64,000 nt of DNA, taken from contig NZ_AP027365.1 in NCBI RefSeq assembly GCF_030295995.1, positions 3,814,066 to 3,878,065 on the forward strand. The letters are read 5' to 3'. The position numbers were made by a program, and so were the translations under genes. Origin of the DNA: Thalassotalea hakodatensis (GTDB taxonomy: Bacteria > Pseudomonadota > Gammaproteobacteria > Enterobacterales > Alteromonadaceae). Position 1 is the first letter of the stretch. Every line of letters starts with the position of its first letter. Below the pieces are notes generated by a model. It worked only from the letters and a program-made list of their open reading frames with translations. It was not told the DNA's origin and searched no databases. Shown here piece by piece: positions 1 through 8,642 of this stretch.

Positions 1-718
1 ACTAGGTGTAATGCTTTTTGATCGAACTCATAAGCGCTTAACACTAACGGCAGAAGGCCATCGTTTAATAAAGCATGCTAACGACATGATTATTATGTGG
101 CAAAAGCTAAAACAAGAGGTTGGCGTTGCACAAGCAAATTCAGCCCAATTGTTCGTTGGTTCTATGATGTCTATCTGGGATATTGTGTTACAAGACTGGT
201 TGCAGAAAATTCATCGAAACTTAGATGATGTACACCTGATCACGCATACGTTCTCGCCAATGGAACTTAGAAAACAGGTTATTAGTCGCCTCGTTGATAT
301 TGCGTTTTTATTTGAGCCGCCTTACGTTGAAGATTTAGTCACAGACAAAGTCAGCAGCGTACCATTACAATTGGTTTCAACAGACAGTACCGCGCAGTTG
401 AACACGTTAAATAATATGGTGATGGTAGATTATGGCGAATCCGTCAACGCGCAATTTTTACGTGAATTAGGTGATATGGCCGTAATTAGGCATAACATGA
501 GCCAACCGAGGATCGCTTTGAACTTCATTTTAGAAGCAGGGGGATGCGCTTATTTGCCAAAACAAATGTGTTTTGAACATTTACGTAAAAACAAGTTATT
601 TCTTGTACCTCAATCACCTGAGTTTAGTCGCGATATTTACGCAATTTATTTGGCGAAAAGTCACAAAGAAGCACTCATTCAAGATGCGTTACAACTTTTT
701 CCTTACATGCGTACCTAA
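1..718 (+). CDS. LysR-family transcriptional regulator, 5'-truncated by window edge (HdfR-like)
   Basis: The reading frame is open from the first bases of the window, and the ATG at 11 is internal. The visible start (LGVMLFDRTHKRLTLTAEG) is the end of a LysR winged helix and the linker helix, so roughly the first 40 residues lie outside. The remainder is a LysR effector-binding domain of about 200 residues. The segment around the linker resembles HdfR-type regulators of gammaproteobacteria. Regulated genes cannot be inferred because the 5' side is missing. The gene converges on the minus-strand GGDEF gene, with an inverted-repeat element between them. Family call is firm; subfamily is tentative. 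Confidence 0.85.
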   Translation, partial: LGVMLFDRTHKRLTLTAEGHRLIKHANDMIIMWQKLKQEVGVAQANSAQLFVGSMMSIWDIVLQDWLQKIHRNLDDVHLITHTFSPMELRKQVISRLVDIAFLFEPPYVEDLVTDKVSSVPLQLVSTDSTAQLNTLNNMVMVDYGESVNAQFLRELGDMAVIRHNMSQPRIALNFILEAGGCAYLPKQMCFEHLRKNKLFLVPQSPEFSRDIYAIYLAKSHKEALIQDALQLFPYMRT

Positions 719-782
719 CGGCACGCTTTAATAAGTTTAATAATTATATTTCAAGTGTTTGATAAAATATTTCTATTAAACA

Positions 783-850
783 CTAAGATCTGTTGCTCTT
801 TCGAAATTAAATGTTGTTCGAACTAAACGTGAAAGACCAACAACCCTTAG
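783..850. repeat. Short inverted-repeat (MITE-like) element
   Basis: The ends form an imperfect inverted repeat of about 20 bp: the left end begins CTAAGATCTGTTG and the right end, read on the other strand, begins CTAAGGGTTGTTG; both continue to TCTTTC. The inside (TTGTTCGAACTAAACG) matches the right end of the 268-bp element at 44900-45167, so this looks like an internally deleted member of the same family. It sits between two convergent genes and could also act as a transcription barrier. Mobility is inferred only from the repeat structure. Confidence 0.6.
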
Positions 851-876
851 TTATTTGACTATAAAATTTAATGTTT

Positions 877-1764
877 TTATTTATTTTCGCGTTTTGCTAC
901 GTACATTGCAGCATCTGCTTTTTCGAATATGGTTTGTGTATCCTCGCCGTCGATCCCCATAACAGCACCACCAAAACTCATGGTAATATTAAGCTCTAGT
1001 AATTTCTCAGTTGACGAAGCTAACGCATAAACACCACACAGCTTTTGTTTTTTAGCTTCAATAAACAATGCTAAATCTTGGTGATTATTAATGTGGGGGG
1101 CAAGAATAACAAATTCATCACCGCCAATACGCGCAACGGTATCTGATACTCGATTAAACATACGTAGTCTATCCGCTAATAACTGTAAAATGCGATCACC
1201 TACTAAATGGCCAAATTCATCATTAATTGGTTTAAAATTATCTAAATCAATTAAAACAAGTGCGAATTTACTTTGGTAACGAATATATTCTTCATATTTT
1301 TTTTCGACTTGTGCCTCAAAAGCTTCACGGTTGTATAGTTGTGTTAATTTATCTCGTATTGCTTGTTCTTCTAATGCTGACTGAAATAAAAAACGCTCGC
1401 GAGCAAATAAAATTGTACGAGTGATTAATGTGCTAGAAAGCTCCTCTTTTTTTAGAAAATCTTGCGCCCCTAATTGAATCGCTTTAATCGCTATATCTTC
1501 ATCACTACCTGTTAAGACGATAATGGGAGTTTTCTTAGCGAATGCCTTTATCTTAATTAACGTATCAAGTCCTTGGCTTTCAGGTAAATTGAGGTCAGTG
1601 ATCAATACATCTGGCTCTAACAAATTAATAGAATTAGCCAGCGACTCTATTGAGCTAAAACATTGCACATTGAACGTTTGCGTTTCAACTTCACTAAGCT
1701 TTTGCTTTATTAGGTACTGATCTTCAGAACAGTCTTCAAGTATGGCTACAACAATTCGATTCAT
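877..1764 (-). CDS. Response regulator with GGDEF diguanylate cyclase output
   Basis: 295 aa. Residues 1-120 form a CheY-type receiver, with the acidic pair near 10-11, phospho-acceptor D57 (LITDLNLPESQG), T85 and K105. Residues 140-295 are a GGDEF domain with an intact GGDEF motif at 214-218 and a canonical RxxD inhibitory site (RVSD, 205-208) five residues before it. The protein should make c-di-GMP from GTP when phosphorylated and be product-inhibited. Its ATG shares one base with the stop of the upstream CheY-like gene, so the pair is translationally coupled, and the sensor kinase lies upstream of both. Phosphorylation by that kinase is inferred from the operon. Confidence 0.93.
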   Translation of the reverse strand: MNRIVVAILEDCSEDQYLIKQKLSEVETQTFNVQCFSSIESLANSINLLEPDVLITDLNLPESQGLDTLIKIKAFAKKTPIIVLTGSDEDIAIKAIQLGAQDFLKKEELSSTLITRTILFARERFLFQSALEEQAIRDKLTQLYNREAFEAQVEKKYEEYIRYQSKFALVLIDLDNFKPINDEFGHLVGDRILQLLADRLRMFNRVSDTVARIGGDEFVILAPHINNHQDLALFIEAKKQKLCGVYALASSTEKLLELNITMSFGGAVMGIDGEDTQTIFEKADAAMYVAKRENK

Positions 1765-2177
1765 TAGCTAGCCTTTTCTGAAAAAGCGTTAACCTCGAAC
1801 CAATATTCTGTCACGTTGTTTAATAACTTTTGAATACCAGACATTGAATTTGGTTTAAGCAAATAAGATTTAACGCCTAATTCATAGGCGAATTTTATGT
1901 CTTTATCATGTGAAGACGTCGTATAAATAATGACAACCATCTGGTTAAAATCTGGGTGGTGACTAATTTTTTTCAGCGCTTCAAAACCGCTTAGTTTAGG
2001 CATATTTAAATCTAACAAAAACACAGTGTTTAGCACGGTGTTGTTTTGCACATAGTCAATAAACTCTAAACCATTACGTAAAACAGTAAGCTCAATAGTT
2101 AATGTCATTTGCTGACACGCAAGTTTGAAAAAATAAATATCATCATCATCGTCTTCAATGAGCACTAATTTACGCAT
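1764..2177 (-). CDS. Single-domain CheY-like response regulator (Rcp1 type)
   Basis: The start is placed at the ATG ending at 2177 (MRKLVLIEDDDDD). The open frame continues 56 residues upstream, but that part overlaps the kinase C-terminus, and a good AAGGAG site precedes this ATG. The 137-aa product is only a receiver domain: acidic cluster at 9-13, phospho-acceptor D56 in LLDLNMPKLSG, T86/T87, and K108 in LLKPN. Rcp1-type regulators without an output domain are typical partners of phytochrome-like and PAS kinases with SHDLQEPLR H-boxes. It overlaps the kinase stop by 8 bp. It probably relays phosphate or acts by protein contact. Confidence 0.92.
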   Translation of the reverse strand: MRKLVLIEDDDDDIYFFKLACQQMTLTIELTVLRNGLEFIDYVQNNTVLNTVFLLDLNMPKLSGFEALKKISHHPDFNQMVVIIYTTSSHDKDIKFAYELGVKSYLLKPNSMSGIQKLLNNVTEYWFEVNAFSEKAS

Positions 2178-4875
2178 AAAAAGCTCCTTTTTTAGGTAGG
2201 TACAAGGTAAATGTTGTGCCTTGGCCTTGCTCACTTTGGCAATATATTTGTCCTTCATGCACATTGATAATTTGCTGGCAAATTGCAAGTCCAATTCCAC
2301 TACCTTCATATTCGCTATTAGCATGAAGTTTTTTAAACGGTTCAAAAATAGACTCTAAGTACGGTTCATCAATACCTATGCCGTTATCACTCAAGGTTAT
2401 AATCGTTTCATGGTCACTTTCACGTAAGCGTATATCAATGATAGGATCTTGGTCAGTTTTCGCAAATTTTATCGCATTACCAATAAGATTCTGTAGTACT
2501 TGAACAAATAACGTTTGATCTGCCATCATTGTAGCGTTGTCGGGCGAAACATGAACTTCAGCGCCACTTTGCTCAATTAAAAATTGCAACCTATCACAGG
2601 CAACATTAACCACTTCTTGTAACTGACACTGCTTAATAGTTATGGCAGAGGTATTAATTCTCGATAATTTTAAAATATCTTTAATCATTGTTTTCATTCG
2701 CTCGGCAGCATTAATAAGGCGGGAGAATTCATATTCAGCGTCTTGATCATTAGCAATAATAGGTGCTAGCCGCTTGCTTAATAAACTAGAAAATGCCGTG
2801 ATTTTCCGTAAAGGCTCCTGTAAGTCATGCGAGGCAACAAAAGCAAACCGTTCAAGATATTCGTTTGACTCTTTTAATTTCTGTAATAGCGTGGTTTGTT
2901 CTGTAATATCGACAAAAGTACCTAACATTAGCTCAGGTTGGTCAGATTTATTACGTTTTACAATGCAGTCGACCGAATAACACCACACCCAATGGCCTTC
3001 TTTATGTTTAAAACGGTAGGTTAATGGTACCAATGCTTGCTCTTCATCATTCATGACATTATTGATATGTGTTTCTACATGAAGAACATCATCAGGATGA
3101 AATAATTGCATATAATCGGCTGTAGCATTAATGTCATCAATGTTATAGCCTAGAATATCGGTGTAACGTTGATTTATTCTAACATTCACGTTTTGGCGGA
3201 TATCAAACAGATACAGCCCACAAACTGTTGAATTTATAATCGTTTCGAGAAAAGCTTGATTTTCTTCTAACGCGATTTCACTTTGTTTTTGCAGGGTAAC
3301 ATCAATGGCTGTCCCGACAACCGCCGTGACATTTTTATGCTGATCAAATACGGGATATAGTGTTGCATTATACCAAGCACTAACTCCGTTTCTTCTGATG
3401 TGTTCTAGGTAATCAAAAGGTTGTTTACTCGATATACAGTGTTCATAGCGTTGTCTTATTTTATTGGCGACTTGTTCTGTTAACACATTACCCGATAGCT
3501 TTGTAAGCGTGAATCCCGTAATTTCTGATTGCGTTAAACCAGTCCATTGGCATGCTGTGTTGTTAAATTCTTCAAACATGAAGTCATGTTCAGGGGTGAC
3601 CGACACCACCCAAACCGCATGACTCGTGCCATTATAAATGGCATTTAAAAAACCTTTTTTTTCTCGATAAAGTTTTTCAAGTTTTTTTGTTGGGTCGATA
3701 TTTCTCAAAGAGCCAGACATTAATAAAGGTTGGCCATTTTGATCAAAAAGACTGTTGCCAATACTAACAAACCAACTATAACGTTGATATTTATCACGGC
3801 CAACATACTCAACAACATATTGTTCCTTATCGCTAAAATGAGTATCGAGAGCATTCTTGACCTTATCTTGAAAATCAGGATGGATATGCGAGAACCAATC
3901 GTCAAAACTAGGTTCTTGTATCTCAGGTTTACCAATTAATTCCATAAATTTGGGTGAATATTCGACATGATTGTTTTTTATATTCCACTCCCAAATACCA
4001 TCTTCAGTGGCTGATATTGCTCTTGATAGGCGTTGATGAGATTCAAGTAACTCATTTTTTACTTGGGTAAATTCAGTGATGTTTTTAACCGCAATAAGTG
4101 TTACTAGCTGTCCTTCATATTCTGCGCGATCAAGCGACAATTCAACAGGTACATGAAAATTTTTAATCGCCGATATTCTGCCATTAACAATAAGCTTTTC
4201 TTTATCTTTACGCGTTTCATCGGCTAAGTATTGCTGAACACTCTCTGTTGTATTCTGATCAAGTTTTACAATATCAAAAAGAGAAAAATCAGTTAATTCA
4301 GGCGTAATATAATGAGAAAATTCATCGGTAAAGGTTTGGTTATAAAATACGATATTATTGTCTTTATCTAGCATTAAGGTACTTACCGGGATGCTATTAA
4401 GAATAAATTTTACTAATTTTTGATTCGCTAATTCAGACTCTAATGCATCAACCGTTGCCCGGTTAACATTAAGCTGCTCTTTTACTTCATCAAATTGCGC
4501 TACCGTCGGCAAAGTAATGGCTGCGGGCATCAACTTATAGACATAAATCGCTGTAGCAACAGAAACAACCGCGGTGATCGCTTTACTAAGGCCATGATAA
4601 CCATACACACCATGCCAAATAGTCCAAATACCAAAAATATGGGTGATTCCACAACATAAAATAAACAGGCTGAATAACCAAAACACACCTTGAAAGCCAA
4701 TGTCTTTTCGTTTCGCTGAAAAAATCATAATTGCAACAGGTAAAGAGAAGTAGGCAAAAGCGATAAGAAAGTCTGATATAACATTTGTCCAAAGAATGTG
4801 AGGTTGCCACAAATAGCAGTGTCCGTGTGGCATATAGTCCCCGCGAAAAAATGACGAGAGGGTATTTATTTCCAT
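2170..4875 (-). CDS. Membrane sensor histidine kinase with ethylene-receptor-like N-terminus and PAS domains
   Basis: 901 aa. Residues 15-125 are hydrophobic and align without gaps to the transmembrane ethylene-binding domain of plant ETR1 and cyanobacterial Slr1212: D35, Y42, C75 and H79 have the spacing of ETR1 D25, Y32, C65 and H69, the last two being the copper ligands. A coiled linker (125-155) is followed by four PAS-like segments (about 155-270, 285-395, 405-530, 540-660). The HisKA domain has H683 in ASHDLQEPLR. The HATPase has N800 and glycine boxes DNGIGI and GSGIGLAI. There is no receiver domain; phosphate should go to the two coupled regulators downstream. An AGGATC site precedes the ATG. 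A small dyad (ATACCT-T-AGGTAT, 4945-4957) lies about 70 bp upstream. Ligand is unproven. Confidence 0.93.
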   Translation of the reverse strand: MEINTLSSFFRGDYMPHGHCYLWQPHILWTNVISDFLIAFAYFSLPVAIMIFSAKRKDIGFQGVFWLFSLFILCCGITHIFGIWTIWHGVYGYHGLSKAITAVVSVATAIYVYKLMPAAITLPTVAQFDEVKEQLNVNRATVDALESELANQKLVKFILNSIPVSTLMLDKDNNIVFYNQTFTDEFSHYITPELTDFSLFDIVKLDQNTTESVQQYLADETRKDKEKLIVNGRISAIKNFHVPVELSLDRAEYEGQLVTLIAVKNITEFTQVKNELLESHQRLSRAISATEDGIWEWNIKNNHVEYSPKFMELIGKPEIQEPSFDDWFSHIHPDFQDKVKNALDTHFSDKEQYVVEYVGRDKYQRYSWFVSIGNSLFDQNGQPLLMSGSLRNIDPTKKLEKLYREKKGFLNAIYNGTSHAVWVVSVTPEHDFMFEEFNNTACQWTGLTQSEITGFTLTKLSGNVLTEQVANKIRQRYEHCISSKQPFDYLEHIRRNGVSAWYNATLYPVFDQHKNVTAVVGTAIDVTLQKQSEIALEENQAFLETIINSTVCGLYLFDIRQNVNVRINQRYTDILGYNIDDINATADYMQLFHPDDVLHVETHINNVMNDEEQALVPLTYRFKHKEGHWVWCYSVDCIVKRNKSDQPELMLGTFVDITEQTTLLQKLKESNEYLERFAFVASHDLQEPLRKITAFSSLLSKRLAPIIANDQDAEYEFSRLINAAERMKTMIKDILKLSRINTSAITIKQCQLQEVVNVACDRLQFLIEQSGAEVHVSPDNATMMADQTLFVQVLQNLIGNAIKFAKTDQDPIIDIRLRESDHETIITLSDNGIGIDEPYLESIFEPFKKLHANSEYEGSGIGLAICQQIINVHEGQIYCQSEQGQGTTFTLYLPKKGAFYA

Positions 4876-5158
4876 TTGTAAGATCCTAATAAATCTGTAA
4901 AAAACAATTTAGCAGAGGCAATTTTTCGCTAAATTTTATAAGAGATACCTTAGGTATAGCACAAATCGCTTAATGTAGGTTTTGTGCTTTCTTACAGATT
5001 AACGCTACAGTTAAAATGCCAACGTTTTATGTTACTAATAGGAAAAAGAAGTAAAACCACTATCATTGACAATGGCTTTAGTAAGTATTGAAACGCTTGA
5101 GGAATTATTTTATCGGTTCAACCATCGCTTGGCTTATTCAGTATTAATTTGAATATGT

Positions 5159-5971
5159 TTACGCTTTAGCTGCTGATAAACTTAATGCAAAAAAGTCTTT
5201 TGTGAGCTTCTGCTCTATTTTTGCTGCTTCTTGCGTAGGACAAAACAAGGTGAATGAAATACAGACCTTGCCCAGATCAGTTGTGGACATTTTAACACTT
5301 GGCTCTGGCCCAGGAATAGTAATTTCTAGTCGATTTTCAATCAATGTGCTGTAGCGTTCTGCAACATCATTAAAACCTGCACAGTAGCCAATAGCATTTG
5401 TTAACAAACACTCTTGTATGTTCGAGGGTAAATTTGATGCGTCATCACACACTAATGTAAATGAATGGTTCACATAGCGTTTCATATAATTAAGATTTTT
5501 AATCGGCTGCATCATCAATTGCGTATTAGGCAGAAAAACACTGCGCCCTGTGTAAGAATAATTAGTTAGACTGACTTCAAGTAGGGTAACTTTTGCCCAA
5601 TCGGTCTCAGTAACCTCACCGGTATATTCATTTATTTGGATCCAGTCACCAATGCGAAATGCAGGGCTACTCGATAAATAAATAAAACCAATAATACACT
5701 GAATAATTTCTTTCGTTGCAATCACAATCGCAACAACAAATGCTGCAATGGAAAATGCAAAACGTTGCAATTCTTCGCTCCATAGCATCATAAGCGCAAT
5801 CAATACGAATAAATTAATAATATTTTTCAAATGATTAACGACATATCGCTTATCAACACCTTTGCGTTTATAACGCCGCCTGATGACACGACTTATCGCA
5901 ACTTTTATGGGGATAACAATTAATATCAATGCCGCAGATAACAGCCATTTATTGGTTAAAATAACATCCAT
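5159..5971 (-). CDS. MscS-family mechanosensitive ion channel protein
   Basis: 270 aa inner-membrane protein. Hydrophobic helices at about 8-25 and 48-65 are followed by a pore-like third helix (70-100) rich in A, I and G. The MscS beta domain comes next, with the family-like stretch FRIGDWIQI and the later FLPNTQLM. A mixed C-terminal domain follows. MscS channels open under membrane tension to release solutes on osmotic downshock. The protein is about the size of E. coli MscS (286 aa). It stands alone, with 283 bp to the kinase gene downstream. Whether it gates as a real channel or is a divergent paralogue cannot be seen. Confidence 0.85.
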   Translation of the reverse strand: MDVILTNKWLLSAALILIVIPIKVAISRVIRRRYKRKGVDKRYVVNHLKNIINLFVLIALMMLWSEELQRFAFSIAAFVVAIVIATKEIIQCIIGFIYLSSSPAFRIGDWIQINEYTGEVTETDWAKVTLLEVSLTNYSYTGRSVFLPNTQLMMQPIKNLNYMKRYVNHSFTLVCDDASNLPSNIQECLLTNAIGYCAGFNDVAERYSTLIENRLEITIPGPEPSVKMSTTDLGKVCISFTLFCPTQEAAKIEQKLTKDFFALSLSAAKA

Positions 5972-6071
5972 TGATAAGCCTTATAGTGAGTATTTAATGT
6001 AATAACGTACGCGGTGCATTGTTTACGCGACGATAAATAACGTAACAAGTTTGAATATTAGTTGATATCCA

Positions 6072-7520
6072 TCAGCCAATTCGTGTGTAAGTATTTACCA
6101 ACTTACCAAGTCTAGCGATGGCTTGTTCGATGCCTTCATGCCATTTTACACCAAAGCTAATGCGCATATAATGCGTATATTTACCTGAAGGTGAAAATAT
6201 TTGTCCTGGCGCAAAGCTTATCCCTTGCTCTATTGCTTGTTGAAAAATATCGCTTGTATCAATAACTGAGCGACATCTTATCCAAAGCACACTTCCTCCT
6301 TGTGGATTAGACACGCAGGTAGCTTCAGGAAAGTGCTTTGCGATTAAAGCAATCATCCGTTCACGATTATATCTCAGTATTTTTCTTAATACATGCAAAT
6401 GACGATCATAATCGCCACTCAGTAAGTAATCTGTTAACGTCCATTGTTGTAACATTGAGGTTGAACACGATTGTGCACGTTTTATGCGTTTTGCTGCCTC
6501 TTCAAACTTTCCGGGGATAAGCCAACCAACGCGATATCCTGGTGCTGCCGTTTTAGAAAAAGAGGAACACGTCATGACTAAGCCTTTCTCCGAAAACAGT
6601 TGAGCTGGTATAGGTCGCTTCTCTGTAAAATATAAATCACTGTATACATCATCCTCGATTAAAGGGATGTCTTTTGATTCAAGCAGTTTTACTAATTGTT
6701 GACGCTTTTTCTCCGGCATGAAAGAACCCAGTGGATTGTTAATCGCTGTTGAAAATAAACACGCTTTTACCGGATGCTTTTCCAATACTTTTTCTAGCTC
6801 ATCAATACACACACCATCTTCGGTGCAGGTGTATACTTCAAGCGCTTTCATTTCTAAACTTTCAATAAGCTCTATTAAACCAAAATAACAAGGTGACTCT
6901 ACAGCAATAATATCGCCTTTTTTAGCGACACACTGTAACGCAATAGAAAGCGCCTCTTGCGCACCATTTGTGATTATCATGTCATGGTGATTTACACTCA
7001 TACCATGTTCTTGATAGCGAAGCGCCAACGATAATCGTAATTTTTCATCCCCATTCACAGGCCCATAACTGACAGCCTTTTCAGCGGTTCTACTTAACAC
7101 CGAGCGCATAAGTCGTGCTAATGTTTTATCTGGTGGATGAGCATTAACGGGATTAGAAATCCCTAACGCTACAGTATCAGGCACATGCATGGCATCGTAA
7201 ACTTGTTCAATAAGGCTGCGACATGATACTTCAACGGGTTGGCATTGTGCCCACTTAGCTCTCATCGGTAATAATGTTCGAGCATTTTTTGCATTCAAAT
7301 AATAACCAGACTGCGGCCTTGCAGAAACAGTACCTTGACGCTCAAGTTCTACATACGCTTGTTTTACCGTGGGCACACTTATACCAAACTGTTGGCTAAG
7401 TTTACGTAAACTTGGAAGTTTATCTCCCGGTCGAATTACGCCGCTATCACTCTGGTTTTCAATAAAGTCGATCACTTGCTGATATAGAAACTCGGGAGCT
7501 GAACGATTAACTAGCCTCAA
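6072..7520 (-). CDS. MocR-type GntR/aminotransferase transcriptional regulator
   Basis: 482 aa. Residues 8-78 are a GntR winged helix (PGDKLPSLRKLSQQFGISVP). Residues 100-480 are a class I aminotransferase fold with the PLP lysine K323 in SSFSKTAAPGYR, NNPLG at 261-265 and DDVYSDL near 290. MocR proteins sense PLP or amino acid derivatives. No ATG is available before the helix-turn-helix, so a TTG at 7520 is taken as start; its ribosome site is poor. The gene is divergent from an EamA exporter 93 bp away, and direct repeats in the gap suggest it controls that gene. Confidence 0.9.
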   Translation of the reverse strand: MRLVNRSAPEFLYQQVIDFIENQSDSGVIRPGDKLPSLRKLSQQFGISVPTVKQAYVELERQGTVSARPQSGYYLNAKNARTLLPMRAKWAQCQPVEVSCRSLIEQVYDAMHVPDTVALGISNPVNAHPPDKTLARLMRSVLSRTAEKAVSYGPVNGDEKLRLSLALRYQEHGMSVNHHDMIITNGAQEALSIALQCVAKKGDIIAVESPCYFGLIELIESLEMKALEVYTCTEDGVCIDELEKVLEKHPVKACLFSTAINNPLGSFMPEKKRQQLVKLLESKDIPLIEDDVYSDLYFTEKRPIPAQLFSEKGLVMTCSSFSKTAAPGYRVGWLIPGKFEEAAKRIKRAQSCSTSMLQQWTLTDYLLSGDYDRHLHVLRKILRYNRERMIALIAKHFPEATCVSNPQGGSVLWIRCRSVIDTSDIFQQAIEQGISFAPGQIFSPSGKYTHYMRISFGVKWHEGIEQAIARLGKLVNTYTRIG

Positions 7521-7612
7521 ACTGTATAGGTTCCATTTTTAATTTTTTGTATATGTTATTAAAACAAAGAGTCGGTAAACTGTCTACAAAAATTAGCTTT
7601 ATAATGACAACG
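7519..7612. promoter_or_regulatory. Divergent promoter region with direct repeats, candidate MocR operator
   Basis: Two direct copies of AAACTGTNTA occur at 7519-7528 and 7577-7586. A good -10 box TATAAT lies at 7600-7605, and the second repeat covers the -35 position of that promoter. Transcription would begin at about 7612, two bases before the exporter ATG at 7614, so the mRNA may be almost leaderless; no Shine-Dalgarno is visible. MocR regulators are known to bind direct repeats in the gap to a divergent target. Binding here is inferred. Confidence 0.45.
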
Positions 7613-7613
7613 C

Positions 7614-8516
7614 ATGAACAACTATTTTCTGTATGGTATTACCGTTTTAATTTGGGGCTCAACATGGTTTGCCATTCATCTTCAACTAGGGGTTGTAGCA
7701 CCTGAAGCTTCAGTTGTTTATCGCTATGCGCTCGCCTCGGTGATGATCTTTATTTACTGCTTATTAAAAAAACAACGGTTACGGTTTTCTTTACGCCAGC
7801 ATTACCAACTTGCTTTGTTTGGGGTTTGCTTGTTTAGCGTGAATTATTATTTTTTGTATCATGCACAAACACAGATCAACTCAGCATTAAGTTGCATTGG
7901 ATTTTCCACCCTGATGATCATGAATATCATCAACGCGAAGCTATTTTTTGGTACGCGAATTGATACGTCAGTTTACCTAGGAGGGCTATTAGGGCTCACA
8001 GGTATTGTGATTTTATTTTGGCCGCAAGCCAGTGAAATTTCGCTATCAAATGCCACTGTGTGGGGGTTTTTACTGTGTTTAGTTGGCACACTATCGGCAT
8101 CATTTGGCAATATGTTATCGATTAAAAATCAATCGGATGGTTTTGCCATTATGCCTGCGAATGCATGGGCAATGGGTTACGGAGCACTCTTTATGACTTT
8201 TGTACTACTGATACAGGGAAAGTCATTTACCTTTGATTGGTCAGTTAATTACGTTGCTTCGCTGGTATATTTGTCATTATTTGGCTCAGTGATCGCCTTC
8301 GGTTGTTATCTCAGCTTATTAACAAAAATTGGCGCTCATAAAGCTTCTTATGCAAATATTTTATTTCCTGCGGTAGCGGTTGTTATTTCAACATTTTTTG
8401 AAGGGTTTACTTGGGATACGTACACCATCATCGGTTTTATTGTCATCATGCTAGGCAATTTAGTATTGATTGTAAAACCCCGCATTACGGTGAAAGAATC
8501 ACCTGCACTAACCTAA
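7614..8516 (+). CDS. EamA/DMT-superfamily transporter (RhaT/YdcZ-like permease)
   Basis: 300 aa with about ten hydrophobic helices in two EamA halves. The N-terminal signature (YGITVLIWGSTWFAI) is typical of the drug/metabolite transporter superfamily. The second half starts near residue 150 (WGFLLCLVGTLSASFGNML). Such proteins export amino acids or other small metabolites; the substrate is not visible. The divergent MocR regulator suggests a PLP-related or amino-acid substrate, as in other MocR-EamA pairs. A strong intrinsic terminator follows. Confidence 0.9.
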   Translation: MNNYFLYGITVLIWGSTWFAIHLQLGVVAPEASVVYRYALASVMIFIYCLLKKQRLRFSLRQHYQLALFGVCLFSVNYYFLYHAQTQINSALSCIGFSTLMIMNIINAKLFFGTRIDTSVYLGGLLGLTGIVILFWPQASEISLSNATVWGFLLCLVGTLSASFGNMLSIKNQSDGFAIMPANAWAMGYGALFMTFVLLIQGKSFTFDWSVNYVASLVYLSLFGSVIAFGCYLSLLTKIGAHKASYANILFPAVAVVISTFFEGFTWDTYTIIGFIVIMLGNLVLIVKPRITVKESPALT

Positions 8517-8582
8517 TACCAAGGCTGACTAAATAACTAACGTGAAAATAGCACGGCCCTTAAAATTTCGTGCAATACGCAC

Positions 8583-8626
8583 AGCGGCTTAAATAACTTC
8601 CTTCCGTTTAAGCCGCTTTTTCTTTT
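8583..8626 (+). terminator. Intrinsic terminator after the EamA gene
   Basis: A perfect 11-bp stem, AGCGGCTTAAA (8583-8593) with TTTAAGCCGCT (8607-8617), closes a 13-nt loop and is followed by a T-rich tract to 8626. It lies 66 bp after the exporter stop and serves the plus strand; there is no matching T-tract on the other side. Confidence 0.85.
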
Positions 8627-8642
8627 TCGCTCATCTAAGCAG

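Noticed and set aside
2178-2345. 56-residue N-terminal extension of the CheY-like regulator
   Set aside because: It lies wholly in the kinase coding region; the ATG at 2177 has a good ribosome site and begins the receiver fold.
4958-4988. Terminator between the MscS and kinase genes
   Set aside because: AGCACAAA and TTTGTGCT pair over 8 bp, but with a 15-nt loop and no T-run on the minus strand where it would be needed.
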